From positions 1 to 35,751 of the forward strand of contig DATKWZ010000050.1 of assembly GCA_035529315.1 (NCBI GenBank): DNA of 35,751 nt, written 5' to 3'. Within the stretch, counting starts at the first letter, position 1. Each line of letters opens with the position of its first letter. Below, one piece after another: positions 24,547-34,400 of the stretch. A program made the position numbers and the translations under genes. This stretch comes from Anaerolineae bacterium. GTDB taxonomy: Bacteria; Desulfobacterota; Desulfobacteria; Desulfobacterales; ETH-SRB1. Under the pieces are notes generated by a model. That model ran no database searches. It was not told where the DNA came from and saw nothing but the letters and a program-made list of their open reading frames with translations.

Positions 24547-25023
24547 TTATTCGTCATTTTGTTTAAGAAACATGATCTTTTTAATGGGAACCGTTGGCGT
24601 ATGAACAACGATATGGTTATCCTTTTCAATCTTTACGATGGTGCTGTCCCATGCAGAATACCAGATTCCCACCTGTTTGCCTTCATGATCCAGGATTAAA
24701 GATCCATAAGGGCTGACAGGAAAATCATGAGTCTGGCGCATCCGGTCGATCCAGTTTTTCAGCTGTTTCTCGGTAAGATCAACATCTTTCCACAGTTTTG
24801 TTACAAGTATATAATCGTTCTTAATTCCAATTATGGCATTTGGCTCTGTTTCCGTTCCGCTGTAATAATATCTGTATTTATCAAGTGTCTTAAAGTGTTC
24901 AAAAAGCTTTGTGACATCCCGGCTTTGCTGAAGACATCCATAATTTGATGCGCAGCCTGTAAAAACAATAAGCGCTATAAGAACAGCAGCGCTTTTCCAT
25001 ACAATTAAATTAGTTATCTTCAT
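24547..25023 (-). CDS. Small putative lipoprotein, 158 aa
   Basis: The N-terminus has a positively charged start, a hydrophobic core (VLIALIVF) and a lipobox-like FTGC with C24 as the lipidation site. The mature part contains LFEHFKTLDKYRYYYSGTETEPNAIIGI, KLWKDVDLTEKQLKNWIDRM and a C-terminal beta-rich stretch with GIWYSAWDSTIVKIE. The pattern of an envelope lipoprotein is clear, but I do not recognise the family with a function. GGGAG lies 8 bases before the ATG. It follows the small membrane-protein gene by 68 bases on the same strand. Confidence 0.75.
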   Translation of the reverse strand: MKITNLIVWKSAAVLIALIVFTGCASNYGCLQQSRDVTKLFEHFKTLDKYRYYYSGTETEPNAIIGIKNDYILVTKLWKDVDLTEKQLKNWIDRMRQTHDFPVSPYGSLILDHEGKQVGIWYSAWDSTIVKIEKDNHIVVHTPTVPIKKIMFLKQNDE

Positions 25024-25054
25024 GCTTTATCTCCCTTCAAAAGATTAAAAGCTG

Positions 25055-25074
25055 TTTCAAAACCCATTTTGAAA
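25055..25074. repeat. TTTCAAAA-CCCA-TTTTGAAA palindrome
   Basis: A perfect 8-bp stem with a 4-base loop lies between the membrane-protein and lipoprotein genes. It is AT-rich, with no T-run, and may be a weak message boundary or regulator site. Confidence 0.45.
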
Positions 25075-25091
25075 GTCGATTTTGCCATCTT

Positions 25092-25364
25092 TCATAAATC
25101 ATACCTTTCTTTGGCCTGTTGTTTGCGGTATCTTTTTATCAGGCGTATTGACGTTGAAATTATTGTTACTCCGCTCAGTATGGCAAGAATGCCCGGAACC
25201 CAAACATGCTTATGATATTCAATTTTTTCATATGCTTCAGAAATACCGGTAATGCCGAACAAAAATACGATAAAAAAAAAGCCGATCATTATCAAACAGC
25301 TTGTATCTGAATCATACCATGGAGCGATTTCTTTTCTAAATAGCGGATTTTGCTGAAGGCGCAT
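25092..25364 (-). CDS. Small membrane protein with two predicted membrane helices
   Basis: Starting from MRLQQNPLFRKEIAPWYD the protein is 90 residues. Hydrophobic segments fall at about 26-42 (LIMIGFFFIVFLFGITGI) and 58-75 (PGILAILSGVTIISTSI), and the C-terminus is basic (IKRYRKQQAKERYDL). A start 18 codons earlier is possible in the same frame, but that part is made of the dispersed repeat CACAGATTCACACGGATGAAC and is unlikely to be coding. No clear ribosome site is visible at either start. The family is not recognised. It shares strand and proximity with the lipoprotein gene. Confidence 0.6.
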   Translation of the reverse strand: MRLQQNPLFRKEIAPWYDSDTSCLIMIGFFFIVFLFGITGISEAYEKIEYHKHVWVPGILAILSGVTIISTSIRLIKRYRKQQAKERYDL

Positions 25365-25380
25365 AATATAATTCTTGATG

Positions 25381-25433
25381 TTCTGTGTTTCTTTGTGTTT
25401 AAATCTATCTGCGTTCATCCGTGTGAATCTGTG
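25381..25433. repeat. CTGTGTTTCTTTGTG / GTTCATCCGTGTGAATCTGTGG dispersed repeat
   Basis: The segment holds two repeat-type blocks, CTGTGTTTCTTTGTG and GCGTTCATCCGTGTGAATCT (then GTGG). It resembles the ATC(T/C)GTGTGAATCTGTGG elements often seen between genes in many bacteria (recalled, not searched). It overlies the false N-terminal extension of the membrane-protein gene. Confidence 0.55.
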
Positions 25434-25527
25434 GCTGAATTATTATAATATTACAAATTTTCTACAAGTTCGTCAAATTATAAAAAGGGAATGCAAAGGA
25501 AGGGGTTTTTGAAGGCCTCGACATACA

Positions 25528-26502
25528 ATGAAGTTAAGCAGGAAAACAATATTTATACTTTTTTGTTTTATAGCCTTTATGAATTTTATATGGGGATGCG
25601 CAATGGCGCCAAAAAAACTTTTAATCGAGGATTTGTCGGTGTCGTTTAAAGAGGGGGATATAATCAACACCAAAACCGGCGCCCCTGTATCTTTTGAAGA
25701 GCTTATTGCCGACCTGAACATGGCTAAAGTAATTTATATTGGTGAAACACACACAGATTCAGCACATCATAAAATCCAGCTAAGGGTTATCAAAAGGCTT
25801 GTTGACACACATCCGGAACTTATAGTCGGCATGGAGGCATTTGATAGTTCATACCAGAAAATACTGGATATGTGGTCTGCCGGCAGGCTGGATGAAAAGG
25901 GGCTTCTGGAAAAGACGCACTGGTATGCGAACTGGAAATTTGACTTTGAATTATACAAAGACATACTTGCTTTTATCAAGGAAAGACATATAGCGCTTAT
26001 AGGCCTGAACATACCCTTCCATATTCCGCCCAAGATAGCTGTCGGCGGAATTGAGAGCTTATCAGGCGATGAAAAAAAACACCTCCCCAAAAGGATAGAT
26101 ACCACCAACGTTGATCACAGGGCCTATTTAGAAGAGATATTCAAACAACACAAAATAAAGGGAAGAGAAAGTTTTGAGCATTTTTATATGGTCCAGTGTG
26201 TGTGGGAAGAAACAATGGCCGAATCAATAGCGCTTTATCTAAAAAAAACGTCTATGATAGTTGTTTTGGCTGGAAATGGTCACATTATACGTAAATTCGG
26301 AATACCTGACCGGGCCTTTAGTCGTACCGGAGCCGGCTTTAAAACCCTTTTGTTGGCGCCGGCAGGAAGCAAGGCCGAACTTTCCTTTGCAGATTATATA
26401 TGGGTAACACCCTTGATAAAAAAGCATAATATGGGACATGTTGAGAGCGGAAACATGAAAGCTCAAAGCAATCATCCAGCACCCGGCACCGGCATGAAAT
26501 AA
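25528..26502 (+). CDS. ChaN-family (DUF399) lipoprotein, putative heme-binding
   Basis: The signal sequence ends in a lipobox-like IWGC (C24), so the protein should be lipid-anchored. The mature protein matches the ChaN-like fold. It has AKVIYIGETHTDSAHHKIQ (GETH 73-76, HH 81-82), VGMEAFDSSYQKILDMW, LIGLNIP, and a late VVLAGNGHIIRKFGIPDRAF. A ChaN from Campylobacter binds heme, and family members are often iron-regulated, so heme or iron handling at the envelope is the best guess. The length of 324 is usual. A weak GAAGG lies about 12 bases from the ATG. It is not in the heme operon, which lies about 3 kb away on the other strand. Confidence 0.82.
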   Translation: MKLSRKTIFILFCFIAFMNFIWGCAMAPKKLLIEDLSVSFKEGDIINTKTGAPVSFEELIADLNMAKVIYIGETHTDSAHHKIQLRVIKRLVDTHPELIVGMEAFDSSYQKILDMWSAGRLDEKGLLEKTHWYANWKFDFELYKDILAFIKERHIALIGLNIPFHIPPKIAVGGIESLSGDEKKHLPKRIDTTNVDHRAYLEEIFKQHKIKGRESFEHFYMVQCVWEETMAESIALYLKKTSMIVVLAGNGHIIRKFGIPDRAFSRTGAGFKTLLLAPAGSKAELSFADYIWVTPLIKKHNMGHVESGNMKAQSNHPAPGTGMK

Positions 26503-26607
26503 ATAAAAAATCCTGCAGAAAAAAGAAAAATATTCCTACTCTATTGTTATTCTTTGCAATTCACATTAGCGCCTTTTGATCCAAGGCACAATATGTTGAT
26601 TTAGTTG

Positions 26608-26635
26608 TTGACAGACATACAGCATGTTGTAGAAT
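26608..26635 (+). promoter_or_regulatory. Sigma70-type promoter for nrdDG
   Basis: TTGACA (26608-26613), 16 bases, then TAGAAT (26630-26635). It leaves a leader of about 45 bases to the GTG of nrdD. No repeated NrdR-box pair was recognised around it. Confidence 0.55.
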
Positions 26636-26686
26636 TGTAGTAATTTTGTTTGCAAAAGGCTTAACCTACCGGAAAGGAAAATAAAA

Positions 26687-28777
26687 GTGCTTGAAAAGAT
26701 AAAAAAACGGGACAAAAGGATAGTACCATTTGATTCGTCAAAGATTACAGCCGCGATTGCCAAGGCGGGTAAAGCAACAGAAGAATTCGGGGAAAAAGAG
26801 GCAAAAAAGCTGACCCTTCGAGTTCTGACCTTGGCTCATGAAATCCACCTTGATCCTGCTCCAGGAGTAGAAGAGATACAGGATGTTGTTGAAAGGGTGT
26901 TGCTTGATTCTCCATTTTATAAAACTGCAAAAGCTTATATTCTATACAGGGAACAGCATGCGCAGATAAGAAACATTGCAACAAAAGCAAATATTGATCT
27001 TGTTGATACCTATATCCAGAAATTAGACTGGAAAATTAAGGAAAACAGCAACATGTGCTATTCCCTTCAGGGGCTTAACAATTATATATCATCCGATATT
27101 ACAAAAGAATACTGGCTTAACCGCATCTATCCCCAGGAGTTCAGGCATGCCCATAAAAATGGGGATCTTCACATACACGACCTGAGCCTGCTTTCGATTT
27201 ATTGTGTTGGATGGGATCTGGAAGATATTCTAAAGCAGGGATTCAAGGGGGTTAAAGGCAAGGTGGAAAGCGCCGCGCCCAAACATCTTAGATCGGCTCT
27301 GGGGCAAATCGTAAACTTTTTCTATACATTGCAGGGTGAAGCAGCAGGCGCCCAGGCTATTTCAAGCTTTGACACCCTCTTAGCCCCTTTTATCCGGTAT
27401 GACAACCTGAATTATAAAGAGATAAAACAGTCTATGCAGGAGTTTGTTTTTAATATTAATATACCGACACGTGTAGGATTTCAAACTCCATTTACCAATA
27501 TTACCATGGATCTTCATGTGCCTTCTATTTTAAAAGATCATCCTGTAATCATAGGCGGAGTTGAAAAGGATGAGACATACTCGGACTTCCAGCCGGAAAT
27601 GGACATGTTAAACAAAGCCTTTGCCGAGGTAATGATGGAAGGGGATGCAAAGGGGAGGGTTTTTACATTTCCCATTCCGACTTATAACATCACAGCGGAT
27701 TTTGACTGGGATAATCCTAATTTTGAACCGATCTGGAAAATGACCGGCAAGTATGGAATCCCTTATTTTTCCAACTTTGTAAATTCAGACATGTCACCTG
27801 ATGATGCCAGGTCAATGTGTTGCCGTTTACGACTTGATAAGAGAGAGCTTTTAAAAAGAGGGGGTGGTCTGTTTGGAGCAAACCCCCTTACAGGATCGAT
27901 TGGGGTGGTAACCATAAACCTCCCGCGCATAGGATATTTGGCTCAAAACGAAAAGGACTTCTTTGCTCGTTTAACAAAGACAATACTTCTTGCAAAGGAC
28001 AGTCTGGCTATAAAAAGAAAGGTCCTTGAAAAATTTACAGAAAGAAACCTTTATCCTTACACAAAATTTTATTTAAGAGAAATTAAAAACAACACCGGTC
28101 TTTACTGGAAAAACCATTTTTCCACTATCGGAATTATCGGCATGAATGAAGCATGCTTAAACTTTTTAGGCGAAGATATTACCGGTAAAAATGGTCAGGA
28201 GTTTTCACTAAAGGTCATGGATTTTATCCGTGACATGATAGCACAGATACAGCAGGAAACAGGCGAGATGTTTAATCTGGAGGCAACGCCGGCAGAAGGC
28301 ACTTCATATCGCCTGGCGTTGCTTGATAAAAAAAGGTTCCCTGAAATTATTTGCGCCAATGAGAATAACTACCAGCAAGGGGGAGCCCCATACTATACAA
28401 ACTCTACCCAGCTTCCCGTCAACTATACGGATGATATCCTCAAAACCCTGATGCTCCAGGAAAGTCTCCAGGCAAAATATACTGGAGGCACTGTGCTGCA
28501 TATCTTCCTCGGAGAACTGGTAAGCGACACCATGGCTATTAAAAGTCTGATCAAAAAGGTATCAAATAATTTCCGGCTCCCATATTTCACCCTTACACCG
28601 ACCTTCAGCGTATGTCCGTCACACGGGTATTTGAATGGCGAGCAGGAAATATGTCCTGCCTGTAAACAGAAGACCGAAATCTATTCCAGGGTGGTAGGCT
28701 ATTTACGGCCAGTAACGCAGTGGAATGACGGCAAGCAGGCTGAGTTTAAGATGAGAAAAACGTTTAAGGTAGCATAA
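26687..28777 (+). CDS. nrdD: Anaerobic (class III) ribonucleoside-triphosphate reductase
   Basis: NrdD makes dNTPs without oxygen using a glycyl radical. The 696-residue protein has an N-terminal ATP-cone (about 1-90, KRDKRIVPFDSSKITAAI). It has the catalytic barrel with SMCCRLRLDKRELLKRGGGLFG, a zinc ribbon with paired cysteines (CPSHGYLNGEQEICPACK), and the glycyl-radical site G671 in SRVVGYLRPV close to the C-terminus. The start is GTG, preceded by GGAAAGGA at about 8 bases. nrdG follows after 3 bases. Intact cysteines and glycine indicate a working enzyme, as expected for a strict anaerobe. Confidence 0.96.
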   Translation: MLEKIKKRDKRIVPFDSSKITAAIAKAGKATEEFGEKEAKKLTLRVLTLAHEIHLDPAPGVEEIQDVVERVLLDSPFYKTAKAYILYREQHAQIRNIATKANIDLVDTYIQKLDWKIKENSNMCYSLQGLNNYISSDITKEYWLNRIYPQEFRHAHKNGDLHIHDLSLLSIYCVGWDLEDILKQGFKGVKGKVESAAPKHLRSALGQIVNFFYTLQGEAAGAQAISSFDTLLAPFIRYDNLNYKEIKQSMQEFVFNINIPTRVGFQTPFTNITMDLHVPSILKDHPVIIGGVEKDETYSDFQPEMDMLNKAFAEVMMEGDAKGRVFTFPIPTYNITADFDWDNPNFEPIWKMTGKYGIPYFSNFVNSDMSPDDARSMCCRLRLDKRELLKRGGGLFGANPLTGSIGVVTINLPRIGYLAQNEKDFFARLTKTILLAKDSLAIKRKVLEKFTERNLYPYTKFYLREIKNNTGLYWKNHFSTIGIIGMNEACLNFLGEDITGKNGQEFSLKVMDFIRDMIAQIQQETGEMFNLEATPAEGTSYRLALLDKKRFPEIICANENNYQQGGAPYYTNSTQLPVNYTDDILKTLMLQESLQAKYTGGTVLHIFLGELVSDTMAIKSLIKKVSNNFRLPYFTLTPTFSVCPSHGYLNGEQEICPACKQKTEIYSRVVGYLRPVTQWNDGKQAEFKMRKTFKVA

Positions 28778-28780
28778 GTT

Positions 28781-29473
28781 ATGGTTGTAGGTGGTTTGCA
28801 AAAAAATTCCCTTATCGATTATCCCGGCAAGATAAGTTGTGTGCTCTTTCTTTCAGGGTGTAATTTTACCTGCCCTTATTGCCACAATCCAGACCTTGCA
28901 AGAGGCTTTCTTGCTTCCGATATAACTGAAAACAGCATCTATGATTTTCTTGAAAACCGCAGAGAATTTTTAGACGGTGTGGTTATTTCCGGCGGGGAGC
29001 CCACCCTTCAAAAAGATCTTATCCGGCTTTGCAGAAAAACAAAACAAATGGGATATCCTGTAAAGATTGATACAAACGGAAGCCGGCCACTGGTTGTTCA
29101 GGCCCTTATAGACGAAGGTCTTGTTGATTATGTTGCAATGGATATTAAAACAGACCCTACTTGTTATTTCCCTCTGATAGAAAAAAAATACAGTCCGGAA
29201 AATATAATCGCAAGCATAAGGATCATTATGGAGTCAAAAATAGATTATGAATTCCGGACCACCTGTATAAAACCGTTTATAGATGCGAATGTTATTGAAA
29301 GTATTTCCAGGCTTATCAGCGGAGCAAAGCTATATGCCCTGCAGAAATTCCAAAACACAGGGGTATTGCAGCCTGAGTTTTTCCATGGGGATGAATGTAG
29401 TTTCAGCGACGATGAACTGATGCATCTAAAATCTATAGCAAAATCATGGGTAAAAAGGTGTATTGTCCGCTAA
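28781..29473 (+). CDS. nrdG: Anaerobic ribonucleotide reductase activating protein (radical SAM)
   Basis: NrdG uses a [4Fe-4S] cluster and S-adenosylmethionine to place the glycyl radical on NrdD. The 230-residue protein has the cluster motif C27-x3-C31-x2-C34 (GCNFTCPYCHNPDL), VISGGEPTLQ, KIDTNGSRP and DYVAMDIKTDP. It is longer than the short E. coli NrdG (about 155) and of the type often paired with ATP-cone NrdD. The start lies 3 bases after the nrdD stop, and the ribosome site AAGG is inside the nrdD end, so expression is coupled. A small UUCG hairpin follows it. Confidence 0.94.
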   Translation: MVVGGLQKNSLIDYPGKISCVLFLSGCNFTCPYCHNPDLARGFLASDITENSIYDFLENRREFLDGVVISGGEPTLQKDLIRLCRKTKQMGYPVKIDTNGSRPLVVQALIDEGLVDYVAMDIKTDPTCYFPLIEKKYSPENIIASIRIIMESKIDYEFRTTCIKPFIDANVIESISRLISGAKLYALQKFQNTGVLQPEFFHGDECSFSDDELMHLKSIAKSWVKRCIVR

Positions 29474-29524
29474 TCCGCCTCAGGTATAATTAAATTTAAA
29501 CCATAAAAAACTCACATCCCTGAG

Positions 29525-29540
29525 GCCGACTTCGGTCGGC
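29525..29540 (+). terminator. UUCG-loop hairpin after nrdG
   Basis: GCCGAC-TTCG-GTCGGC forms a very stable 6-bp tetraloop hairpin followed by TTATTT. The tail has few T residues, so termination may be partial and acylphosphatase may be read through. Confidence 0.55.
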
Positions 29541-29569
29541 TTATTTCATAAACCTAAAAGTTAAGAAAA

Positions 29570-29875
29570 ATGAATACTGAAAAGAAGATCAGTTCTGATA
29601 AAAAAATTAGAGCCCATACGGTAATTGCCGGCAGGGTGCAGGGTGTTTTTTTTAGAATGGAGACAAAACAGGCGGCTGATCATGCAGGGGTGTTTGGATG
29701 GGTGAGAAATAAAAGGGACGGAAATGTTGAAGCGCTGCTTGAAGGGGATGAAGAGAGTGTAAAATCGGTTCTTGAGTGGTGCAGAAAAGGCCCGCCGCTT
29801 GCCTGTGTAAAGAGTGTGAATGTAGAGTTTGAAGATTATAAAGGTGAGTTTAAGAAATTTGAAATTACTTATTAA
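29570..29875 (+). CDS. acyP: Acylphosphatase
   Basis: Acylphosphatase hydrolyses carboxyl-phosphate bonds in small cytoplasmic metabolites. The 101-residue protein has the phosphate-binding loop and catalytic arginine in GRVQGVFFRMETKQAADHAGV, followed by GWVRNKRDGNVEALLEGDEESV with the catalytic asparagine. A polar N-terminal extension of about 13 residues precedes the domain. No strong ribosome site is visible. It is separated from nrdG by a stable hairpin and is closed by a strong terminator shared with the converging HU gene. Confidence 0.92.
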   Translation: MNTEKKISSDKKIRAHTVIAGRVQGVFFRMETKQAADHAGVFGWVRNKRDGNVEALLEGDEESVKSVLEWCRKGPPLACVKSVNVEFEDYKGEFKKFEITY

Positions 29876-29877
29876 AA

Positions 29878-29935
29878 AATCAAGGCGGTTTATTTTTTGA
29901 TTAAGACATCCTCAATAAACCACCTTGATTTTTTT
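29878..29935. terminator. Bidirectional terminator between acylphosphatase and HU
   Basis: AATCAAGGCGGTTTATT (29878-29894) and AATAAACCACCTTGATT (29914-29930) pair over 17 bases with one mismatch. T-runs follow on both strands (TTTTT at 29931; AAAAAA before the left arm). It serves both converging genes. Confidence 0.85.
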
Positions 29936-29939
29936 GTGT

Positions 29940-30212
29940 TTAGATGGAGCTCTTTAGTTTTTTGCCGGGGCGAAATTTTACAACGTTGCAAGCTTTGATT
30001 TTGATGGGCGCTCCTGTTTGAGGGTTGCGTCCTTTGCGAGCCTTGCGACGGACTTTTGAAAAAGTTCCAAACCCTACCAGCGTAACCTTGCCGTCTTTTT
30101 TCTTAAGCGCCTTTGTTATACTATCCATAAAAGCATTTAGCGCTGTTGAAGCCGCGACTTTAGAAATGCCAGCATCTTTTGCCATATTTTCTACCAATTC
30201 AGCCTTTGTCAT
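29940..30212 (-). CDS. hup: HU-family DNA-binding protein
   Basis: HU is a small dimeric nucleoid protein that bends DNA. From MTKAELVENMAKDAGISK the protein is 90 residues, the family norm. It shows VTLVGFGTFSKVRRKARKGRNPQTGAPIKI, with the DNA-arm sequence GRNPQTG, and ends KFRPGKKLKSSI. The start at 30212 has GGAGG about 10 bases upstream. An earlier in-frame ATG at 30260 lies beyond the ribosome site and is rejected. It is transcribed alone, towards a strong bidirectional terminator. IHF would show subunit-specific tails not seen here. Confidence 0.94.
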   Translation of the reverse strand: MTKAELVENMAKDAGISKVAASTALNAFMDSITKALKKKDGKVTLVGFGTFSKVRRKARKGRNPQTGAPIKIKACNVVKFRPGKKLKSSI

Positions 30213-30286
30213 AGTAATCTTACCTCCTTTTTTTATGTTTATTAATACATGAGCAAGCACCTGATTTTTAGTCCACTACGGCAGGC

Positions 30287-30313
30287 AATATAGCAGGTTA
30301 TTATTAATGTCAA
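30287..30313 (-). promoter_or_regulatory. Candidate promoter for the HU gene
   Basis: On the minus strand, TTGACA (30313-30308) is followed 15 bases later by TATATT (30292-30287), or 17 bases later by TATTGC. The perfect -35 box and position about 70-100 bases before the start make it a fair candidate. Confidence 0.45.
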
Positions 30314-30429
30314 CACTTTTTTTGCATACAATGCTGTTAATATGCCTTGTGGCTGCATATGCGAACAGAGATAGCCCCCAAAAGCTGTATTATAAGGCCA
30401 TGCTATTCATCGCGATGAACAAATACCGG

Positions 30430-31428
30430 TTAAAACAAGGCGGCGACAAACTGCTCTGCATTAAACTCCCTGAGGTCGTCGATTTTTTCTCCGATTCCGA
30501 TATATTTTAGCTGAATTGGAAGAGAGCTGCTTATGCTGACGACCATGCCTCCTTTAGCTGTTCCGTCAAGTTTTGTAATAGCAATGCCGGTAACACCGAC
30601 CGCATCGTAGAACACTTTAGCCTGAGAAAGAGCATTCTGTCCGGTTGTTGCATCAAGTACCAGCAGGATTTCATGCGGCGCATCAGGAAGCTTTTTAGAA
30701 ATAGTCCGCTTAATCTTTTTAAGCTCTTCCATCAAGTTTATCTTTGTGTGAAGCCTTCCTGCGGTATCTACAAGCACAACATCAACCCCTCTGGCAATTG
30801 CTGCTTCTATACCATCATATGCAACAGCAGCAGGATCTGCATTATCCCTGTGTTTTACTATTTCTGCGCCTGCTCTATCAGCCCATATTGAAAGCTGTTC
30901 TATCGCCGCTGCCCTAAAGGTATCAGAAGCGACAATTAGAACCTTTTTCCCTTCGGCAGTATATTTTGCCGCCAGTTTCCCTATGGTAGTAGTTTTGCCG
31001 ACACCGTTAACACCTATTACCATTATAACGTGAGGTTTAGAGGTGGTCTTTCCAGATGACGGAAGCAGCGAATGCATATTAAGAATGGAGAATATTTCCT
31101 CTCGCAACGCATCTTTCATCTGGTCAGGACCAGATATTTTTGCAGTTTTTTTTGCAATCCTCTCTATAATGTCCATGCTTGTCTGAACTCCTATGTCGGA
31201 GGTAATCAGAATCTCTTCAAGCTCTTCCAACAAATTATCATCAACTTTTCTGTTGCCTGCAAAAAGCTGGTCAATATCTGTTGTAAGAATTTCGCGGGTC
31301 TTGGCCAGACCTTGTTTTAAGTGTTTTAAAAAACCGATGGACACTGCTGGATCGACTGCTTTAGCCTTTGTTTCCTGCTTTGGCAAAATATGATTATCTT
31401 TATTCTTTTTTAACCAGTTAAAAACCAT
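30430..31428 (-). CDS. ftsY: Signal recognition particle receptor FtsY
   Basis: FtsY is the SRP receptor GTPase that docks nascent membrane proteins at the inner membrane. From MVFNWLKKNKDNH the protein is 332 residues. A short basic N-terminus replaces the long acidic A domain of E. coli FtsY. It is followed by the helical N domain (LKHLKQGLAKTREIL) and the NG GTPase domain with G1 GVNGVGKTTTIGKLA, DTFRAAAIEQL, G3 DTAGRLHTK and G4 TKLDGTAKGG. The start at 31428 is chosen over an earlier ATG because it begins the conserved sequence. It follows smc by 65 bases, a common smc-ftsY pairing. Confidence 0.95.
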   Translation of the reverse strand: MVFNWLKKNKDNHILPKQETKAKAVDPAVSIGFLKHLKQGLAKTREILTTDIDQLFAGNRKVDDNLLEELEEILITSDIGVQTSMDIIERIAKKTAKISGPDQMKDALREEIFSILNMHSLLPSSGKTTSKPHVIMVIGVNGVGKTTTIGKLAAKYTAEGKKVLIVASDTFRAAAIEQLSIWADRAGAEIVKHRDNADPAAVAYDGIEAAIARGVDVVLVDTAGRLHTKINLMEELKKIKRTISKKLPDAPHEILLVLDATTGQNALSQAKVFYDAVGVTGIAITKLDGTAKGGMVVSISSSLPIQLKYIGIGEKIDDLREFNAEQFVAALF

Positions 31429-31493
31429 GATTAGCTCTGCTTTGCTCCGCAATTGGTTGAGCGATTAAGGATTAAGTAGGCGACTAATTTGGG

Positions 31494-34400
31494 CTACGCC
31501 AAATTTGCTGAAACAATCTTGGAAATACCCTGCTTTTCCATAGTGACGCCGAACAGCATATCAGCAAATTCCATAGTCTTTTTATTATGAGTGATCATAA
31601 TAATCTGAGATTTTGATCCAATAATTTTCAGCAGATCATTAAACCGGAAGATATTGGCGTCATCAAGCGGCGCATCGATTTCATCCATAAGGCAGAAGGA
31701 TGTGGGCTTAATTAAAAATATGGAAAAGATAAAGGCAATAGCACTAAGGGCTTTTTCTCCTCCGGACAGAAGGCTTATTCTGGTAAGTTTTTTCCCTCGT
31801 GGATGGACCATCAGCTCCACCCCTGTTTCCAGCAGATTGTTTGGATGTGTGAGGATAAGACTGGCCGAGCCGCCATCAAAAAGCTGTGGAAAAACCTCAC
31901 TTAATTTTGTATTAATCAGGTTGAAAGTATCAATAAAACGTTTTTGCGTAATTTTGTTTATTTTCTTAATCACATTTTGAAGATCTTCCAGCGCTTTAAC
32001 CAGATCGTTATACTGATTATTCATGAAATCAAAACGGGTTTCGAGTTGTTTATATTCCTTAATAGCTGCAAGATTAACATCGCCGATATTTGCAATCTTT
32101 TTTCTATACTCTGCGAGCTTATCTTCCATCTTATCTACAGGCATTTCCGGGATTTCAGATGCATTCGGCCTTAGTAGTGAAAGGGGTTTATGATAAAGTT
32201 CCGCCAAGCGGCCTGAAATGGCCTCCTGCTTTATATGACGCTGTGATTGCTCAAGTTCAAGCATTTGGATTTTTTGCAAGACATCTTTACGCTTGCTATG
32301 TATATCAGATACAATGCCGTCGTTTTCCTGGAGTTGGGCAGCTATGTTTTGATATTCAGCCTTATTGCTTTCAAGCGCCTGTTCAAGGGATTTCATATCA
32401 TTATACATGCTGGAAAGACTCTGTTCATATTCAACAACTTTTTGTTTTAAAGTCTCTCTCTTTTGATTTTTTTGTTTAATTTCCAGGGAAAGTTGCCCGA
32501 GCTGCTTTACTCCGTCATCAGAAAATTCTTCAAGCCGCCTTAAAGTATTATTGCTGTTTTCCAGTTTTGCATTTAAGGCGGTTAGCTCAAGATTGAGATC
32601 CATGATACGCTGATTAAAACCTTCCATTTCAGAAGATACAGAGTCGATTTTTTTTGATGTTTCCGCAACTTTGTCCTGAGCGGTTTTTACACTGTTTGTG
32701 ATTTCAAACAGCTCTTTGTTGTATTTGGCTATTTCTTTATCAATGTTGTTTTTTTCATCCAGAAGCTGATCCTGCTCAAAAGATACGATTTCAAGATGAT
32801 TGCCGGCATGCTTCAGATCCTCAGTTATCTTGTAAAGGAATTTTTCTGCTTCAATTTCATTTTGCCTGACAGCGCTTTTATGCTCTATCTCCCTTTGCAT
32901 GTTGCTTTCAATTTTGCGAACTTCGGCTTCCAGCTCTTTTTGGTCATTACGGGCGGCTATCAGCTGCTGCTCCAAGCTGTTAATAAGCAGTTCAAGCTCT
33001 TTGAGCTTTTGTTTTTTCGCAAGGATGCCGATTCCATTGTCTTTGCTTCCACCGATCATAATACCCTGATTGGAGACAATATCGCCGTTTTTGGTAACAA
33101 TGGTTTGCAATAGATCGTTGTTGTTATATTCTGTTATGGCTTCTTTGATATCAGAAGCAACAACTACATTCCCTAAAACAGCTTCAATTATTTTTTCAAA
33201 TCCCTGCTTTATGGAAACATGATTTATCAGCCTTTTTTGAACATCCGGCATTTTTTCATGGCTAAAATCTATTTGCTTGATGGATGAAACCGGAATAAAC
33301 CCGCTACGACCAGCACTTGTTGATTGAAGATAGTTTATAAAGCAAAGCGCTGCTTCTTGATCCTTTACAAGAATGTATTGAAGAGATTCTCCAAGAACGG
33401 CTTCTACCGCTGTTTCAAAGGAGGGTTCCGGCTCGATAATATCCGCTATCAGGCCGATGGCATCAGCAGCAAGTTTATGCTGGTTTTCCTGCGTGTTGCC
33501 GCTTTGACCCCCAGGGGTTTGATCTTGAGCTTTCATTATGGCCCTGACGCCATCTTTATACCACTCAAAGTTATCTTCCATTTTCTTTAAGGTTAAGTAT
33601 TGTGATCTGACCTTATTATGTTCAATATCCAGTGTCTGAACCAGTTTAACCTGTTTACCAAGCAGATTGTTTTTTTCAGCAAGTCGTTTCTGCATAGTAT
33701 CAATACGCCGGCCTATTTCTCCAGCTTCAGCTGTTAAAGAATTAAGTCGGCTTTTGGCTTTGGTTTCCAGGTGTTGTGTTGATATTATCTTACTGCTTGC
33801 GGCAGCCTTTTCCTCTTTGGTTCTTTTTAGACGCCCATTAAGGCTTTCCTTGTTATTCACGGCATTTTGATAAATATTTTTATATTGTGCCTCTCTTGCA
33901 ACAATGCCCATAAGGTTTGTTTTATAAGCTTCTATTTGCTGACCGAGTTCTGATAATTTATCTTTAATTTCTTTTGATGCAGACTGTTTAAGGCCCAACG
34001 TATATGTAGCATTTTTTATTTCTTCTTTCAGGCTTTTGTTCTGATTTTTAACCTTATCGATTTCAGATAAAATGTTTTGGTTTTTTTCTTCCAGGTTTTT
34101 ACGATTAATCTCAAATTCCCCGGCTTCATTGCCAAGCCTTTCAATGTCTCTGCGGAGATGGCCCAGATCATTTTCAATTTTGTCTATAGCGCGTTGGTGC
34201 TCAAATTTACGGGTTTTCTGATCCGAAATTTCCTGTACTTTCTGTAAGTGTTGAAATTTAATTTCTTCTACAGCAGCATCAAGTTTTTTTAGTTTTGATG
34301 TATGCCCAATATTTGTGTCATTAAGGCTTTTTAACAAAAGATCGGTTTTTTCTATCTGCATGGTGTAATCGTCATAATAATAAAGCCCGATGAGAATGTC

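Noticed and set aside
26503-26686. NrdR boxes before nrdD
   Set aside because: I could not find the paired conserved boxes at the expected spacing; only a sigma70-type promoter is supported.
30307-30510. 67-codon plus-strand frame between HU and ftsY
   Set aside because: It overlaps the HU promoter region and the 3' end of ftsY, without a ribosome site.
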